A stretch of DNA of 64,000 bases from Sedimentibacter sp. MB35-C1 (GCF_030913635.1 NZ_CP133188.1:3162001-3226000), one strand, 5' to 3'; shown: positions 35,756 through 45,548, counted from the first letter of the stretch. The notes: a model not told the origin generated them from the letters alone. A program made the numbers and translations.

Positions 35756-37084
35756 TTATTTCAATGTGTCTCTTACAAAATCTTGAAGTATTTTTGCAGA
35801 TGGATAATTAGACATGGAGGCGATTCCGTTCACCAACTCTATTGGATATAGTGCCCCCTCATATTTTCTGCTTACTAACGATGGCAATGTAGCCAATATT
35901 CTACCTAATCCCATTATATCTTCTGATTTAGGAAAATCTGAGGATGAAATATATTCACCCGGCGACATATTTAAGACCATTTGAGTGTTTTTATCTAATA
36001 TGACAAATACTTTTTCTCCATAATTAGTTCTTGAACCATAAGGGTTTATATGTTCAGGTGCCCGTTGAATTTCTTTTCTAATATAATCATGACTTAATAC
36101 GGCATATTTAATTTCTCCATCATTTAATGGTATAAACCTTTCTATCGTATGTAAATAATCAAAGTACTTTCCTGATTTTTCACACCCCATTATATGTATA
36201 GGACGCCCTATCCGTTTAGCATGATCAAGAAAATTTCTTATACAAGGAACCAATTTAGCATATTGTCCACCAAGTGTCATCGGACCATCCTTGATATATA
36301 ATGTTTCCGACACAAGATTTTTATCTTTGCTTTCCCAATGTAAACGAATAACTGTGAATAGCATTAACGTTTCCATTATCATCATGTACGAGGATGCAAC
36401 AGTTACAGGAGCACTATCCTCGCTCATATCTAAATGAAAACCTATCATATCCGTGAGAAGAACTTCTTTACCGCAGAATTTACAGTTATCTACATCCTTA
36501 TCATAGCCTATGCCATCATCTATTTTGAGTCCGCAATGTGGACATTGAAAATCTGGCGAGTTTTTATGAACCATATTCCATTTTTCATATACAAGCCACT
36601 TCAATGTCTCAAAATATAATCCTTGTTCTTCAATTTTAATTGAGTCAAAAATAGAATGTCTTACAGTATCATATATGTTTCCCTTACCGCTTTTAATGTT
36701 TTTTAAAGGAAAGACAGTTGAGTGAAAAAGTGCACTATTCTTCATAATATCTTGGAGCTGTAATGGGTGCGGAAATTCTTTATCTATTTTTGCGATTTTG
36801 GATTGCTCGATAGTCATCAATGCAGTTTTAACAAACGCAACTTCTTTATTGTTCTCCTGCACAGGAACATATGAACCATCAACTACCCAAATGTGCTGAA
36901 GCACTTTTTCTTTATTTCTGTCATATGTATCCCATATACTATCATTTATATCACTACCCAAACCTAGATCGTCAATTTCAAAATCATCAATTAATGATTT
37001 TACCCATTCGCTTTCGATAACATTTAGATGTCCTAATTTTGAAGCAGATTCAAAAGGCAACCTATTTCCAGCTGAATACGCCAT
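35756..37084 (-). CDS. NurA-like nuclease with inserted zinc ribbon
   Basis: 442 residues. NurA-family nucleases use conserved aspartates; here WVVDGSYVPV (D69-G-S71) and YIKDGPMTLGG (D266-G-P) match the first and second metal-site motifs. A zinc ribbon, C181-P-H-C184 and C201-K-F-C204, is inserted between them, which classical archaeal NurA lacks. The gene starts 3 bp after the HerA stop. HerA-NurA pairs resect or degrade DNA. Next to a DNA adenine methylase this suggests self/non-self DNA discrimination. C-terminal segment (about 400-442) is unassigned. Confidence 0.75.
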   Translation of the reverse strand: MAYSAGNRLPFESASKLGHLNVIESEWVKSLIDDFEIDDLGLGSDINDSIWDTYDRNKEKVLQHIWVVDGSYVPVQENNKEVAFVKTALMTIEQSKIAKIDKEFPHPLQLQDIMKNSALFHSTVFPLKNIKSGKGNIYDTVRHSIFDSIKIEEQGLYFETLKWLVYEKWNMVHKNSPDFQCPHCGLKIDDGIGYDKDVDNCKFCGKEVLLTDMIGFHLDMSEDSAPVTVASSYMMIMETLMLFTVIRLHWESKDKNLVSETLYIKDGPMTLGGQYAKLVPCIRNFLDHAKRIGRPIHIMGCEKSGKYFDYLHTIERFIPLNDGEIKYAVLSHDYIRKEIQRAPEHINPYGSRTNYGEKVFVILDKNTQMVLNMSPGEYISSSDFPKSEDIMGLGRILATLPSLVSRKYEGALYPIELVNGIASMSNYPSAKILQDFVRDTLK

Positions 37085-37087
37085 GAT

Positions 37088-39070
37088 TTATTCCCCTTTC
37101 TTAGGTTGATATAACTTTGCATATACAGGGATAACAAACCTATGTGACATTGTGAGCATTCTCATGTATCCAGGAGTTCTTGACCTTAAAATATCTTCCT
37201 CTATTCCCGAAAAAGCTATCTGCATTCTTGTTAATGCCTTTGTTTCATCCTGAGAAGATAAATGTCCTACAAAGAAATTTTCTGTTTGTACTAAAAGTTC
37301 TCTATTTATTGTAGATGGTGATTGAGTAGAATAAACCATTCCAATATGGAATTTTGCTCCTTCTTTTGCAAATCTTGAATAAACATCTGTTAAATCTTTA
37401 GATTCAGGTGGAAAAAGATTGTGTGCTTCTTCAAAATATAATTGAATATAACTATCACCAAGTTTATTTTCAACAAATTTTCTTTCTTGAGCTGAGAATA
37501 TTTCCTGAGAAAGTATATCTGAGAAATATTTTCTAATACGATCTGTTGCATTTCCCAAATCTAATATAACGGTTTTACCAGCATTCAATAATTTAACAAT
37601 ATCGGTTAAAAAATCGGTTGCTTGTGATGAATGGTATTCTTTATATTTCGCCAATACAATTGGCCCACTACTGCCTGTGGAGGGAAATAAGAAATTAAGT
37701 AAGGCCCAGTCTTCTTTATCAAAAAGAGGTTCCTTATCACTATTGGGAAGTTGATCATTACTTTCTCTTATGTAATTAACAAATATCCGGAGCTCTTGAA
37801 CTAGCTCAGGCAACGTAATAGGTTGTTTAGGAACATTACCCTTATACGCTTTGTTTCTAAAGTCTTTATTAAAATGAGGCTCAAGAGGCTTTATATAATT
37901 ACATACCAATCCACTTGCTTTAAGTCTTTTTTCATCCGCTTTAAAACCAGCTTCAAATAATATTGCCCAATATATTTGTATTCTTCTAATTGCTCTCGTT
38001 TTATCACCATTATCAGAAATAGTTTTTATTTCTTCAAAAGAGGGTAAGGTTACACTTGAAAAATTATTTATATAGTTTGAATTTTTATTATCCTCTTTTA
38101 GGAATCCACTCAGTATATCTTTGCAAGTATCTGGATTTTCATAAAAATTCAATTTTAATTGCTTAGAAGGTGTTTCTGCTCGTGGAGTCAACGCATAGAC
38201 ATCACACCTATCCCTATTGGCAGAATAAATTGAAGAGTTTCCATCTTGATTATTGTCATTTGCGTATTCACCATTAGTATCAAAAATGAGTTGGCCTACA
38301 TTTTTAGTTTCTGCTGTAGCATCTAACATACCCTGTGCAAGTAGCTTTACAACATTAGATTTACCTAGCCTTGTTTTTCCAAACATTGCCGTTCTACAAC
38401 CCATAAAATCTTTCATAGAAATATCTACAGGAATATTTTCGGAAGCTTGTTCTTCAACCCCAAATTGACATTCCATTGTGCGTAATTTTCCTATATTCTC
38501 CCTAAACTCTGTTTTAACAGTTCCATTAACTATGATATTAAGTAGTTCTTCGTCCGGTGCATATACTTCATATCGATGTGGACTTACTATATTATTTACA
38601 TCTCCTGAAAAAGCAAGCTTATCTACATTAAATGGGTCTGCATAAAACATTCCCAGAACATCACATTCAAGTGCTCCCCATTGCAAATCAGACTGTGTCC
38701 ATAAATCAAGTTCTGGCATAGATCGCTTATGCATTTCAAAATAAGTCTGTTGTACTTGAGCAGTTAATGGTGTAGGAGCAATACCTTTTACCCGTAGCAA
38801 TGTAAAATGTGATTTAGTTTGCTTATAATTTGATGGAAGTAAAATCAAATAAGAGCCTCTTGGTATCCCTCCAACTTCCATCTTATATGTGTCATTAGTT
38901 ATTATTTTAGCTCCATTATAGCCTAATTCTAATACATAACCCACAAAACGCCATTTACCATATTCATTCGCGATTTTATACTTTTCTTGCCTCTCCATAA
39001 ATTCCTTTACTTTTGTAATAGGATTATTCTCTACATTTGAACTGTCAACCAAATTTTGTAACCCTGCCAT
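37088..39070 (-). CDS. HerA-like ATPase/DNA translocase
   Basis: 660 residues. An N-terminal beta-rich domain of about 200 residues (HAS-barrel-like position) precedes the FtsK/HerA core: Walker A MFGKTRLGKSNVVKL (G231-S238), LIFDTNGEYAND just after it as in HerA, VILDLGNATD, and Walker B IQLYFEEAHNLFPP near residue 560, followed by YSTQSPSTINRELL, the sensor segment. HerA forms hexamers that pump DNA into an associated nuclease. The NurA-like gene follows after 3 bp and the methylase precedes by 18 bp, so the three form one operon. Confidence 0.9.
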   Translation of the reverse strand: MAGLQNLVDSSNVENNPITKVKEFMERQEKYKIANEYGKWRFVGYVLELGYNGAKIITNDTYKMEVGGIPRGSYLILLPSNYKQTKSHFTLLRVKGIAPTPLTAQVQQTYFEMHKRSMPELDLWTQSDLQWGALECDVLGMFYADPFNVDKLAFSGDVNNIVSPHRYEVYAPDEELLNIIVNGTVKTEFRENIGKLRTMECQFGVEEQASENIPVDISMKDFMGCRTAMFGKTRLGKSNVVKLLAQGMLDATAETKNVGQLIFDTNGEYANDNNQDGNSSIYSANRDRCDVYALTPRAETPSKQLKLNFYENPDTCKDILSGFLKEDNKNSNYINNFSSVTLPSFEEIKTISDNGDKTRAIRRIQIYWAILFEAGFKADEKRLKASGLVCNYIKPLEPHFNKDFRNKAYKGNVPKQPITLPELVQELRIFVNYIRESNDQLPNSDKEPLFDKEDWALLNFLFPSTGSSGPIVLAKYKEYHSSQATDFLTDIVKLLNAGKTVILDLGNATDRIRKYFSDILSQEIFSAQERKFVENKLGDSYIQLYFEEAHNLFPPESKDLTDVYSRFAKEGAKFHIGMVYSTQSPSTINRELLVQTENFFVGHLSSQDETKALTRMQIAFSGIEEDILRSRTPGYMRMLTMSHRFVIPVYAKLYQPKKGE

Positions 39071-39088
39071 AATAATTCCTCCTTCAAA

Positions 39089-39895
39089 TCATATATTAGC
39101 ACTTACTATTAATTCGTTATATTGTTGTCGGCCTCTAGCCAAACCAGAAATTGAACTATATCTATTAGCCTCTGCCAAATAATAGCCTTCCACATTTTCA
39201 TACAATGCTCGGACAGCTGGGTGATTGACATTTGTCATAATGATCTTTACATTTCTATCTTTTGCTCTATGAAGTGATTGAGCTAATCTAACTTGATCAT
39301 TCCAATTAAATAGCTGGGCAGTATAATTAACAAACCTATTATTTTCATCTTGTACTGAATATGGAGGATCACAAAACAAAAAGTCCTCTGCCTCTGCCAT
39401 GTCAATGATTTCTTCAAAATCCTGACAAAATATTTGTGCATTTTGTAAAATTGCTGATCGTTGTTCAAAATTATCAGTACTTAGTATCACGTTATTATGA
39501 GTACCTATTGGTACATTAAATCCCCCGCTCCTATTTACTCTATATATCCCGTTAAAGCAAGTCCTATTTAAATAAATCATTCTTGCAGCTATTGTAGCTG
39601 GTGTTCTAGGACGCATAGAACGTATTTGATAATAATACTCTTGGCTGTGACGTCTACTATGAACTACTAAAGCTCTTTCTACCCTTTGCCAATCATCTCG
39701 TATCGCAGAAAATGTCGTAATTAATTCTCGATTTATATCATTTATTATTGCAATAGGTGGCTCTAAAAAAAAATATAACGAACCTCCGCCCAAAAATGGA
39801 TCTATGTATCTATGATATTGTGCTGGAAGTCTATGTTGTTCATGACTTATAAACCAATTTTTTCCTCCTGCCCATTTTAAAAATGTTTTATCCAT
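39089..39895 (-). CDS. D12-class DNA adenine methyltransferase (Dam type)
   Basis: 268 residues. Motif order fits D12 N6-adenine methylases: FLKWAGGKNWF and DPFLGGGSLYF (SAM site), IINDINRELI, YLNRTCFNGIYRVNRSGGFN (family signature), and the catalytic FCDPPYS. It would methylate adenine in a short site. As first gene of the methylase-HerA-NurA operon it may mark host DNA. The ribosome site is weak (AGGAG 12 bases before ATG). It has no frameshift and normal length. Confidence 0.93.
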   Translation of the reverse strand: MDKTFLKWAGGKNWFISHEQHRLPAQYHRYIDPFLGGGSLYFFLEPPIAIINDINRELITTFSAIRDDWQRVERALVVHSRRHSQEYYYQIRSMRPRTPATIAARMIYLNRTCFNGIYRVNRSGGFNVPIGTHNNVILSTDNFEQRSAILQNAQIFCQDFEEIIDMAEAEDFLFCDPPYSVQDENNRFVNYTAQLFNWNDQVRLAQSLHRAKDRNVKIIMTNVNHPAVRALYENVEGYYLAEANRYSSISGLARGRQQYNELIVSANI

Positions 39896-39956
39896 ATTGA
39901 TAATAGGCTCCTAAATTCGATTGAAAATAAAAAATCTTCATCAAATATACTTCCTT

Positions 39957-40199
39957 TCATAAACTATTTTCTTTCCTGTATTTTTGTTGCCCTGAAGAAG
40001 TCTTTTCAATAGATACAACACATATGTCATTCGATTTAATATAATTTAGAAATAAGGTGCCTAACAGTAGCCGATTACTACGTGATATTCGATTCCATTC
40101 ATAGCCTTTAAAAAGATCACGAAGCAAAAATACTTCACCTGATTTAAGATTCTTTATTTCATCTTTCGCAGTTTCTAACAACTCATTAGCATTCTGCAT
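39957..40199 (-). CDS. DUF1413 family small protein
   Basis: 80 residues from ATG 40199 (GGAGGT six bases upstream). The DUF1413 pattern is clear: NLKSGEVFLLRDLFKGYEWN, then RLLLGTLFLNYIKS and KTSSGQQKY. These proteins are frequent on mobile elements and near plasmid genes; function unknown. It lies between the serine recombinase remnant and the methylase. The frame could be extended by 13 codons but without a ribosome site. Confidence 0.8.
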   Translation of the reverse strand: MQNANELLETAKDEIKNLKSGEVFLLRDLFKGYEWNRISRSNRLLLGTLFLNYIKSNDICVVSIEKTSSGQQKYRKENSL

Positions 40200-40287
40200 A
40201 AGTGTACCTCCAAAACAGAATAACATTATAAACAACATTGTTATTCTAATTGTATAACTTTTCCTGTTTCATTTCAACATTAAAATA

Positions 40288-41582
40288 TTATTTCAGACAC
40301 ATATCTACAGAACATTTGATGCTGTGTTTGTTTTCATTCCTGCAACATATTTCTAAATGCTCATTAAAAATCAAAATCTTTACGACATTATTTCTAACTA
40401 TCCCTTCATTATATGTGCTATTCTCACAAACTATTTCGCCTAAAGCTTTCTGAATCCACTCCTCATTCAATGTGGGAGAATCAGCACACATTTCTTTCCC
40501 TTTCTCAATTCTTGTAGAACATCTCCAAACTACCTTACCTCTTTCCGTTCGCCTCCGGTAAGATGCCCCGCAATCACCACACACAAGCAAATTTCCCAAA
40601 AGATATTTGCCATTATATTTGCTGGTGCTGGATTCCATTGTGCCATCTTCTTTACGGACTAGCCTTGCGCGTCTAGACATTTCTTCCTGAACCTTATCAA
40701 ATACTTCGGCAGTAATAATAGCCGGATGACTATTCTTTATATAGTTACGTTCTCTTTGACCAGCATTTTTGCTTTTGCTTCCTGTTATAAAATCTTCCGT
40801 ATAGGTCTTCTGTAATAAAGAATCACCCTTATATTTCTCATTCTTCAGTATCTTTTGAATAACAGCTGTTGCCCATGCTTCTTTCCCTGTAGCAGTTTTA
40901 ATCTGATGTTCTTCCAGATACTCTTTTATTTGTTGCAGTGTGCTGCCTTCCAAATACAACTGATAGATTTTCTTCATCATATAGGCTTCTTCCGGCACGA
41001 TCATCCATTCATCATTGTCACGCTTGTAGCCCATAGGTATTTTGCCTACAAAGTCATCCCCGCTTTCAAATTTGCGTTTGTATCCCCATTGAACCTTTTC
41101 GCTTAAATTCCTGCTCTCTTCCTGTGCTAAAACTCCATTAAATGCAATATCTATTTCTTTTTCTGCTTCAAGTGAATTTAAATCTTCCTTTTCAAAATAT
41201 ATATTTATACCTTTTGCTTTTAACTTCGGTTAATAGTTAACGTATCTAACACATTTCTGGACAATCTGCTGATAGACTTGGTAATGATATAATCAATTTC
41301 ACCACGATATGCCTTCTTAAGCATAGTATCCAAACCATTCCGTTTCTCTTTTTTAAGCCCACTTTCATAATTATAAAACACGCCTGAAAGTTCCCATTCA
41401 GAATTCTTTTGAATCAAATCGGTATAATACCTGATTTGAATGTCTATACTGCTTCGCTGACTTTCACGCTCGGTACTGACCCTGCAATATGCCGTAACCT
41501 TTAGTTTTCCGATATTCTTTAAAGAGCTTCTTGCGGGAATAAACGTAATCTTTTTCAAAATCATATCCTCCTTCACATTCAA
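40288..41582 (-). pseudogene. Large serine recombinase (TndX/TnpX type), frameshifted
   Basis: The N-terminal resolvase domain (41582-41220) has VTAYCRVSTERESQRSS, with the catalytic serine of RVS, and YIITKSISRLSRN with the conserved arginines. It then hits a stop after LDTLTINRS. The sense resumes in another frame as LKAKGINIYFEKED and continues through the recombinase domain (IPMGYKRDND...), the zinc ribbon CGDCGASYRRR...CSTR and a short C-terminus. One missing base near 41223 explains the break. This would be the integrase of the defence-bearing element, now inactive unless suppressed. Confidence 0.85.
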
Positions 41583-41612
41583 ATCTTTTTAGTGACTTAA
41601 TAATATAGAAAT

Positions 41613-41638
41613 GGCGTAAAAGTAAAAAACTCTTACGC
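41613..41638. terminator. Terminator upstream of the recombinase remnant
   Basis: GGCGTAA and TTACGCC stem around an A-rich 12-nt loop, between the DUF7695-like gene and the recombinase. Confidence 0.4.
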
Positions 41639-41651
41639 CTCAAAGTAATCT

Positions 41652-41862
41652 TTATTCATTTTCAACTATTGATAAATCAACATAACTGCCTTTCTCAGCG
41701 GATCGGCATAAATATTCCTCCGTCTACACTGCATCTGCCACAAGAACACGTTACAAAATCATGCACAGTTTTCGATTCAATGATATCACCGCAGCATTCG
41801 CATTGTATACTATTTTTCAATATTTTCTCCCATTTTAACTTCTTGATATCGCACATACTCAT
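41652..41862 (-). pseudogene. Small DUF7695-like zinc-ribbon protein, frameshifted
   Basis: Starting MSMCDIKKLKWEKILKNSIQ, the frame shows CECCGDIIESKTVHDFVTCS then CGRCSVDGG, a two-Cys-pair zinc ribbon of the DUF7695 kind. The frame then ends MPIR, while the +1 frame continues CRSAEKGSYVDLSIVENE to a stop at 41652. Such proteins are common cargo of clostridial elements. Either a frameshift or a short functional version is possible. Confidence 0.55.
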
Positions 41863-41872
41863 CTCTTTTGTA

Positions 41873-42609
41873 TTATACTTTCTGCTGCAACAGGACTACA
41901 ACCTCTGTATGCCCAGTACCCGGGAACATATCAACAGGTACTGCTGTCTTTGCTTCATAGCCCCTTTTTGTGAAATAGGCTAAATCTCTTTCTAATGTGA
42001 CGGGGTTGCAGGAAATATAGACTATCTTTTTGGGATTGATTGAAATCATCGAATCTAAAAACTGCTCCGTGCTACCTGACCTTGGAGGATCTAGGAATAC
42101 AACGTCTGCTGATTGCTTTTCGCTGGCCATCTGATTCATAAATTCGCCGGCGTCACAGTTGTAGAAAAATATATATTTTTTGATTTATTTCTTTTTGCAT
42201 TTGTTATAGCTTCCTTGAAAGCATCTCTGTTAAGTTCGACTCCAAGTACTTTTTTTACATGGTCTCCTGCAATTATTCCGATTGTGCCTATTCCGCAATA
42301 GGCTTCTATTACAGTTTCACTTCCCTTAAGCTCCGCAAGCTCGATTGCCTTTCCATAAAGAATTTCTGTCTGGACGGGATTAATCTGGTAAAATGATTTT
42401 GGGGAAATTCTAAAAACTTTTCCGCACAGAGTATCCTCTATGAATCCTCTGCCGTACAGTACCTGTTCTCTTTCTCCCAATACCATGCTTGTTTTTTTAT
42501 TGTTAACATTCATTACTATTGTTGTAATTTCAGGATGTTTTTTTAAGAGCGCTTTGATAAAATTGTTCTTTGAAGGGAATATGTGTGAGGCAAGCACCAA
42601 CACAACCAT
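41873..42609 (-). pseudogene. RlmD-type 23S rRNA (uracil-5-)-methyltransferase, N-truncated and frameshifted
   Basis: The family is clear: ITTIVMNVNNKKTSMVLGER, FRISPKSFYQINPVQTEILY, VIEAYCGIGTIGI (SAM motif), VVFLDPPRSGSTEQFLD with the DPPR motif, IVYISCNPVTLERDL with the catalytic cysteine, and the C-terminal VDMFPGTGHTEVVVLL. The first 200 or so residues (TRAM domain and Fe-S cysteines) are absent upstream of 42609, and the frame shifts near 42150 between NIYF and YNCDAGEFM. A scar of the same family tail lies right at the truncation point (42624-42715). Confidence 0.85.
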
Positions 42610-42623
42610 TATTTTCAGCCCCG

Positions 42624-42715
42624 CTATTTACCTAACCTTGTTATCAATACTACCGTCTCTACATGTGTTGAGCGGGAGATAATGATGCCTCTTAAAACTA
42701 ATGATTCCTTGGCGG
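42624..42715 (-). repeat. RlmD-tail-like scar, copy 3
   Basis: CTCTACATG (42657-42665) and CCTTGGCGG (from 42708), about 42 bp apart. Minus-strand reading ISRSTHVETVVLITRLGK then stop. Directly adjacent to the truncated 5' end of the rlmD-like pseudogene. Confidence 0.6.
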
Positions 42716-42757
42716 AGCATCAATTTATAGGCTTATGAAGACATAGATAGATAAGAA

Positions 42758-43738
42758 TTACTCCATATTCATTACTTTTCTAAACAAGTCCTTTGTTTCA
42801 ATGATTGATTTAAGCGTTGGCCTATGACCAACTTTTTTATACAATCTAAATTGTACATTCGCATCAATACTTTCATAAATACTCTCCGCTATGCCCCACC
42901 GTGCCACAGGAGTATCGCCAAATAAACCATTTACCAGTTCCTGGTCTGCCTGATCAAAGCTTTCATCATAAGGTACAGAATCATTTGTATCTTCATCGCC
43001 CAAGAAAAACAACTGAGGTATTCTTTTATATCCTTCCAGATTTATACTGTCACCAGTTAAAATGTCCAAATCAGCTATTCCTACCGGATATCGCAATATT
43101 TTTCCTTCCCATGTTTTACTTGGAGCTATTGGCCAGCCCCCCGGTGAACCGATTGATACAGCCTGTACTCTATCCGGATGAATGATTGAAAACCTGTTTA
43201 CATACATAGCACTGGCTGAAAACCCCCACATCAACACTTTACTTTCAATATTCCAACCATCTTTTTTATATATTTCTGTCACATCATCTATCATAGCTAA
43301 TAATTGCAAATCCAATCTATATAATTCTGAAACGTCAGTAGTAAATACATCTCTATCCAGAGCATGCGTATAAATTAAGTTATGCTCCATCGGCCTTGGA
43401 AATATGGGTACAAGAATGATTGTATTCAAATCTCCAAACACTGTCTTCCCAAAAATAGCAGTAAATTTCGCCATAAAATCATCCTTTTTGAAATCATCCG
43501 TAACTCCCATACTATTATTGGGAAGTACTAATATATTGACCTTTTCACCTGACAAAGCCTGTCTCTTAACATTGTTATTTATATATAGATAATACGGCCA
43601 TTTAAAACTTGAATCGGAATCTGGATTGATTTTAGTTAACTGAAGAGATGAATATAAAATATAGATACCTATAGCAACTATAGTAATTACAAACATTAAT
43701 AAAATAGCTTTGATTGAAATCTTAATTTTCTTCTTCAT
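42758..43738 (-). CDS. Membrane-anchored or secreted alpha/beta hydrolase
   Basis: 326 residues. One N-terminal hydrophobic helix (about 10-30) anchors or exports it. The alpha/beta hydrolase triad is visible: nucleophile serine in VLMWGFSASAMYVNRFSI (G-F-S-A-S), an acid in LFFLGDEDTND, and the histidine of KKVGHRPT. VNILVLPNNSMGVTDDF precedes as the strand with oxyanion residues. Substrate unknown; esterase or peptidase are both possible. It stands alone between scar copy 3 and the AraC remnant. Confidence 0.8.
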   Translation of the reverse strand: MKKKIKISIKAILLMFVITIVAIGIYILYSSLQLTKINPDSDSSFKWPYYLYINNNVKRQALSGEKVNILVLPNNSMGVTDDFKKDDFMAKFTAIFGKTVFGDLNTIILVPIFPRPMEHNLIYTHALDRDVFTTDVSELYRLDLQLLAMIDDVTEIYKKDGWNIESKVLMWGFSASAMYVNRFSIIHPDRVQAVSIGSPGGWPIAPSKTWEGKILRYPVGIADLDILTGDSINLEGYKRIPQLFFLGDEDTNDSVPYDESFDQADQELVNGLFGDTPVARWGIAESIYESIDANVQFRLYKKVGHRPTLKSIIETKDLFRKVMNME

Positions 43739-43883
43739 TCATTTCATTTACCTTTCTTTCATATACTTTTGACATTGAGCGCTTTACCAATGTAATGCAT
43801 GCTTATATTTACCATAATTCACTACTTTGTTATTATATCAAATTGGTAATTTTTTTCAATAATTTTTAGACATTCGTTAATGA

Positions 43884-43922
43884 CAAAAAGAACCGTCCCT
43901 GTTGGACGGTCCTGTTGGACAT
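43884..43922. repeat. GGGACGGTTC-type palindromic repeat
   Basis: AAAAAGAACCGTCC, a short loop, then GGACGGTC. A related half (GGGACGGTTCTTTTTG) lies at 30658-30673. This sort of terminator-like palindrome recurs in clostridial genomes. Confidence 0.5.
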
Positions 43923-44115
43923 CAATTACCTTTTCATCAGATTTAGATAGTTCCTGCCCAGCCATAGATAATCTTCTATTCCTAATATTCGTTAGCTGTA
44001 ATACCAGTCACTAAGCCAAATGTTCTATGAAAATAATAGCTTAACACATATATATGCTTTGCAACATCTTCATAATTAATAGGTTCTACCCCTTTAGTTT
44101 TATATTCAGCAATAA
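43905..44115 (-). pseudogene. AraC-family regulator fragment
   Basis: The minus strand reads INYEDVAKHIYVLSYYFHRT, then FGLVTGITANEY and a stop; the +1 frame continues RNRRLSMAGQELSKSDEK. Together these are the first helix-turn-helix of an AraC/XylS regulator (family pattern VAKHVYVSSYYFQR...GEYIRNRRLSLAG). The second HTH is gone. The rest of the 43739-44212 gap has no gene. Confidence 0.7.
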
Positions 44116-44212
44116 TGATTCTCCTCCTTTATTACGGAAGCTTTTCGGTTTCTCTTTATGCTCATAACTTTGAATTTTAAAAAGGCATTAATTTTCGAAA
44201 TTCAATGTTAAA

Positions 44213-44704
44213 TTATTCAATAACTAATGCTACTTCTGTATTGAGACTCTTGATAACCGGTGATGCTGAAAGAGCAAGATTTGCTATTTCTTGTACCTTC
44301 TCCTTAGAAGCAGAAGTACTAGCCTTTAATTTGACAACAGGATTCAAAATTCCAAGGTCACCTTCTTCTATTCCTAAAAATACGGCTACATTTAAATCCG
44401 CTTCAATGTCTACAGATACTTCTTCAAGTTTAATATCTGCCTTACTAGCAAAAACCTCAAAAGTAATCGCAAAGCAACTTACGGCCGCTGCAATTAAGTG
44501 CTCAACTGGGTTAGCCCCTTTATCCGTACCTCCTAGTTGACTTGGCTCATCAATGACTAATGGCGCAAAATCTCTTAGAAAAACTGTATTTTCTGTGCCA
44601 TCTTTCCATTTAAGGTGAGCAGTCCATTTCTTCAATCCAAGTTCTGGGTTTTCTTTTATTCCAGTTGCAACTTGTTCCATTGCCTTAAAATTTATGTTAT
44701 TCAT
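44213..44704 (-). CDS. OsmC/Ohr family protein
   Basis: 163 residues. The OsmC pattern is seen in GTDKGANPVEHLIAAAVSCF, with the conserved active-site cysteine in AVSC, and in the late ALSASPVIKSL segment. The other cysteine of peroxidatic Ohr/OsmC pairs, expected near residue 60, is not seen, so thiol peroxidase activity is uncertain. Start ATG 44704 is ten bases after GGAGG; ATG 44710 is the alternative. It may help against oxidative stress; the Crp/Fnr regulator gene lies just upstream. Confidence 0.85.
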   Translation of the reverse strand: MNNINFKAMEQVATGIKENPELGLKKWTAHLKWKDGTENTVFLRDFAPLVIDEPSQLGGTDKGANPVEHLIAAAVSCFAITFEVFASKADIKLEEVSVDIEADLNVAVFLGIEEGDLGILNPVVKLKASTSASKEKVQEIANLALSASPVIKSLNTEVALVIE

Positions 44705-44885
44705 TATCATATACCTCCAACAGCTAAGTTTTTTACAATTGAAATTTTAACATTAGATGCTGCCTATGTATGTAATGCAGCTTACATTTCAAGTAAATAT
44801 TTAAATTTTTTTGCTACTATCATACTGAATAAACTTAAATATAAAGACAGTTAGCAATGACACCTCAATTATAATGTATAACACT

Positions 44886-45548
44886 TCAATTTTCTTCCTG
44901 CATTTGAATCCAGAGTCTACCATCGTGGTGACGGATTACCTTCTCTTTCGAAAGTTTATTAAGCGTTGCTGTTACCGTCTCTCGAGTCGAAGCAATCATA
45001 CCAGCTATATCTTTATGCGCAATAGAAACCGGAATGGGATGCCACCCGTTATCATCTTCCTGCGGATCACTCAAACTTTTTAATAAAAAGACAATTCGGC
45101 TTTTAATTGTTCCATAACCGATTTGCTCCAAAATTTCAACCATATCCAAATATTTTTCCGAGATATAATTCAGCAAAACCATTGCTACTGATGGATTTTC
45201 CTCAACAAACTTTCTAATTTCTTGTTTAGAAACTGCAACAACCGTTACATCTGTCAAAGCTCTTACAAACTCTCTGTTTTCCTTTAAAGTAAAAACATCC
45301 ATTAAGCCTATAAAATCTCCAACACACAACAATCCAATAATACACTCTTTTCCATCTATATGAATATGAAATTTACTTGCATTTCCTTCCTTGATAATAA
45401 AAACGTCATTCTCTAGTTTCTCTGGTACAGTAATATATTCACCTTTTTTGAAAATCAATTCATTACTACTGTTCTTCCACTTATTAGAATTGTTTTCTAA
45501 AAATAATTGAACAACTTTATTATGAAAAACTTCATTTTCATATTTCAT
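44886..45548 (-). CDS. Crp/Fnr family transcriptional regulator
   Basis: 220 residues. The cyclic-nucleotide-like domain (about 20-140) has NDVFIIKEGNASKFHIHIDG and LLCVGDFIGLMDVF, with a dimerisation helix VAMVLLNYISEKYLDMVEIL. The C-terminal winged helix is HKDIAGMIASTRETVTATLN, with the recognition helix of the HTH_CRP type. No N-terminal Fe-S cysteines of FNR are seen. AAGGAG is eight bases before ATG. Effector and targets unknown; OsmC downstream is a plausible target. Confidence 0.92.
   Translation of the reverse strand: MKYENEVFHNKVVQLFLENNSNKWKNSSNELIFKKGEYITVPEKLENDVFIIKEGNASKFHIHIDGKECIIGLLCVGDFIGLMDVFTLKENREFVRALTDVTVVAVSKQEIRKFVEENPSVAMVLLNYISEKYLDMVEILEQIGYGTIKSRIVFLLKSLSDPQEDDNGWHPIPVSIAHKDIAGMIASTRETVTATLNKLSKEKVIRHHDGRLWIQMQEEN

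Noticed and set aside
34068-39895. BREX, DISARM or a type I system for the methylase-HerA-NurA genes
   Set aside because: No PglZ, BrxC/L, DrmA/B or HsdR/HsdS-like proteins are present in this operon, and the methylase is a small D12 type.
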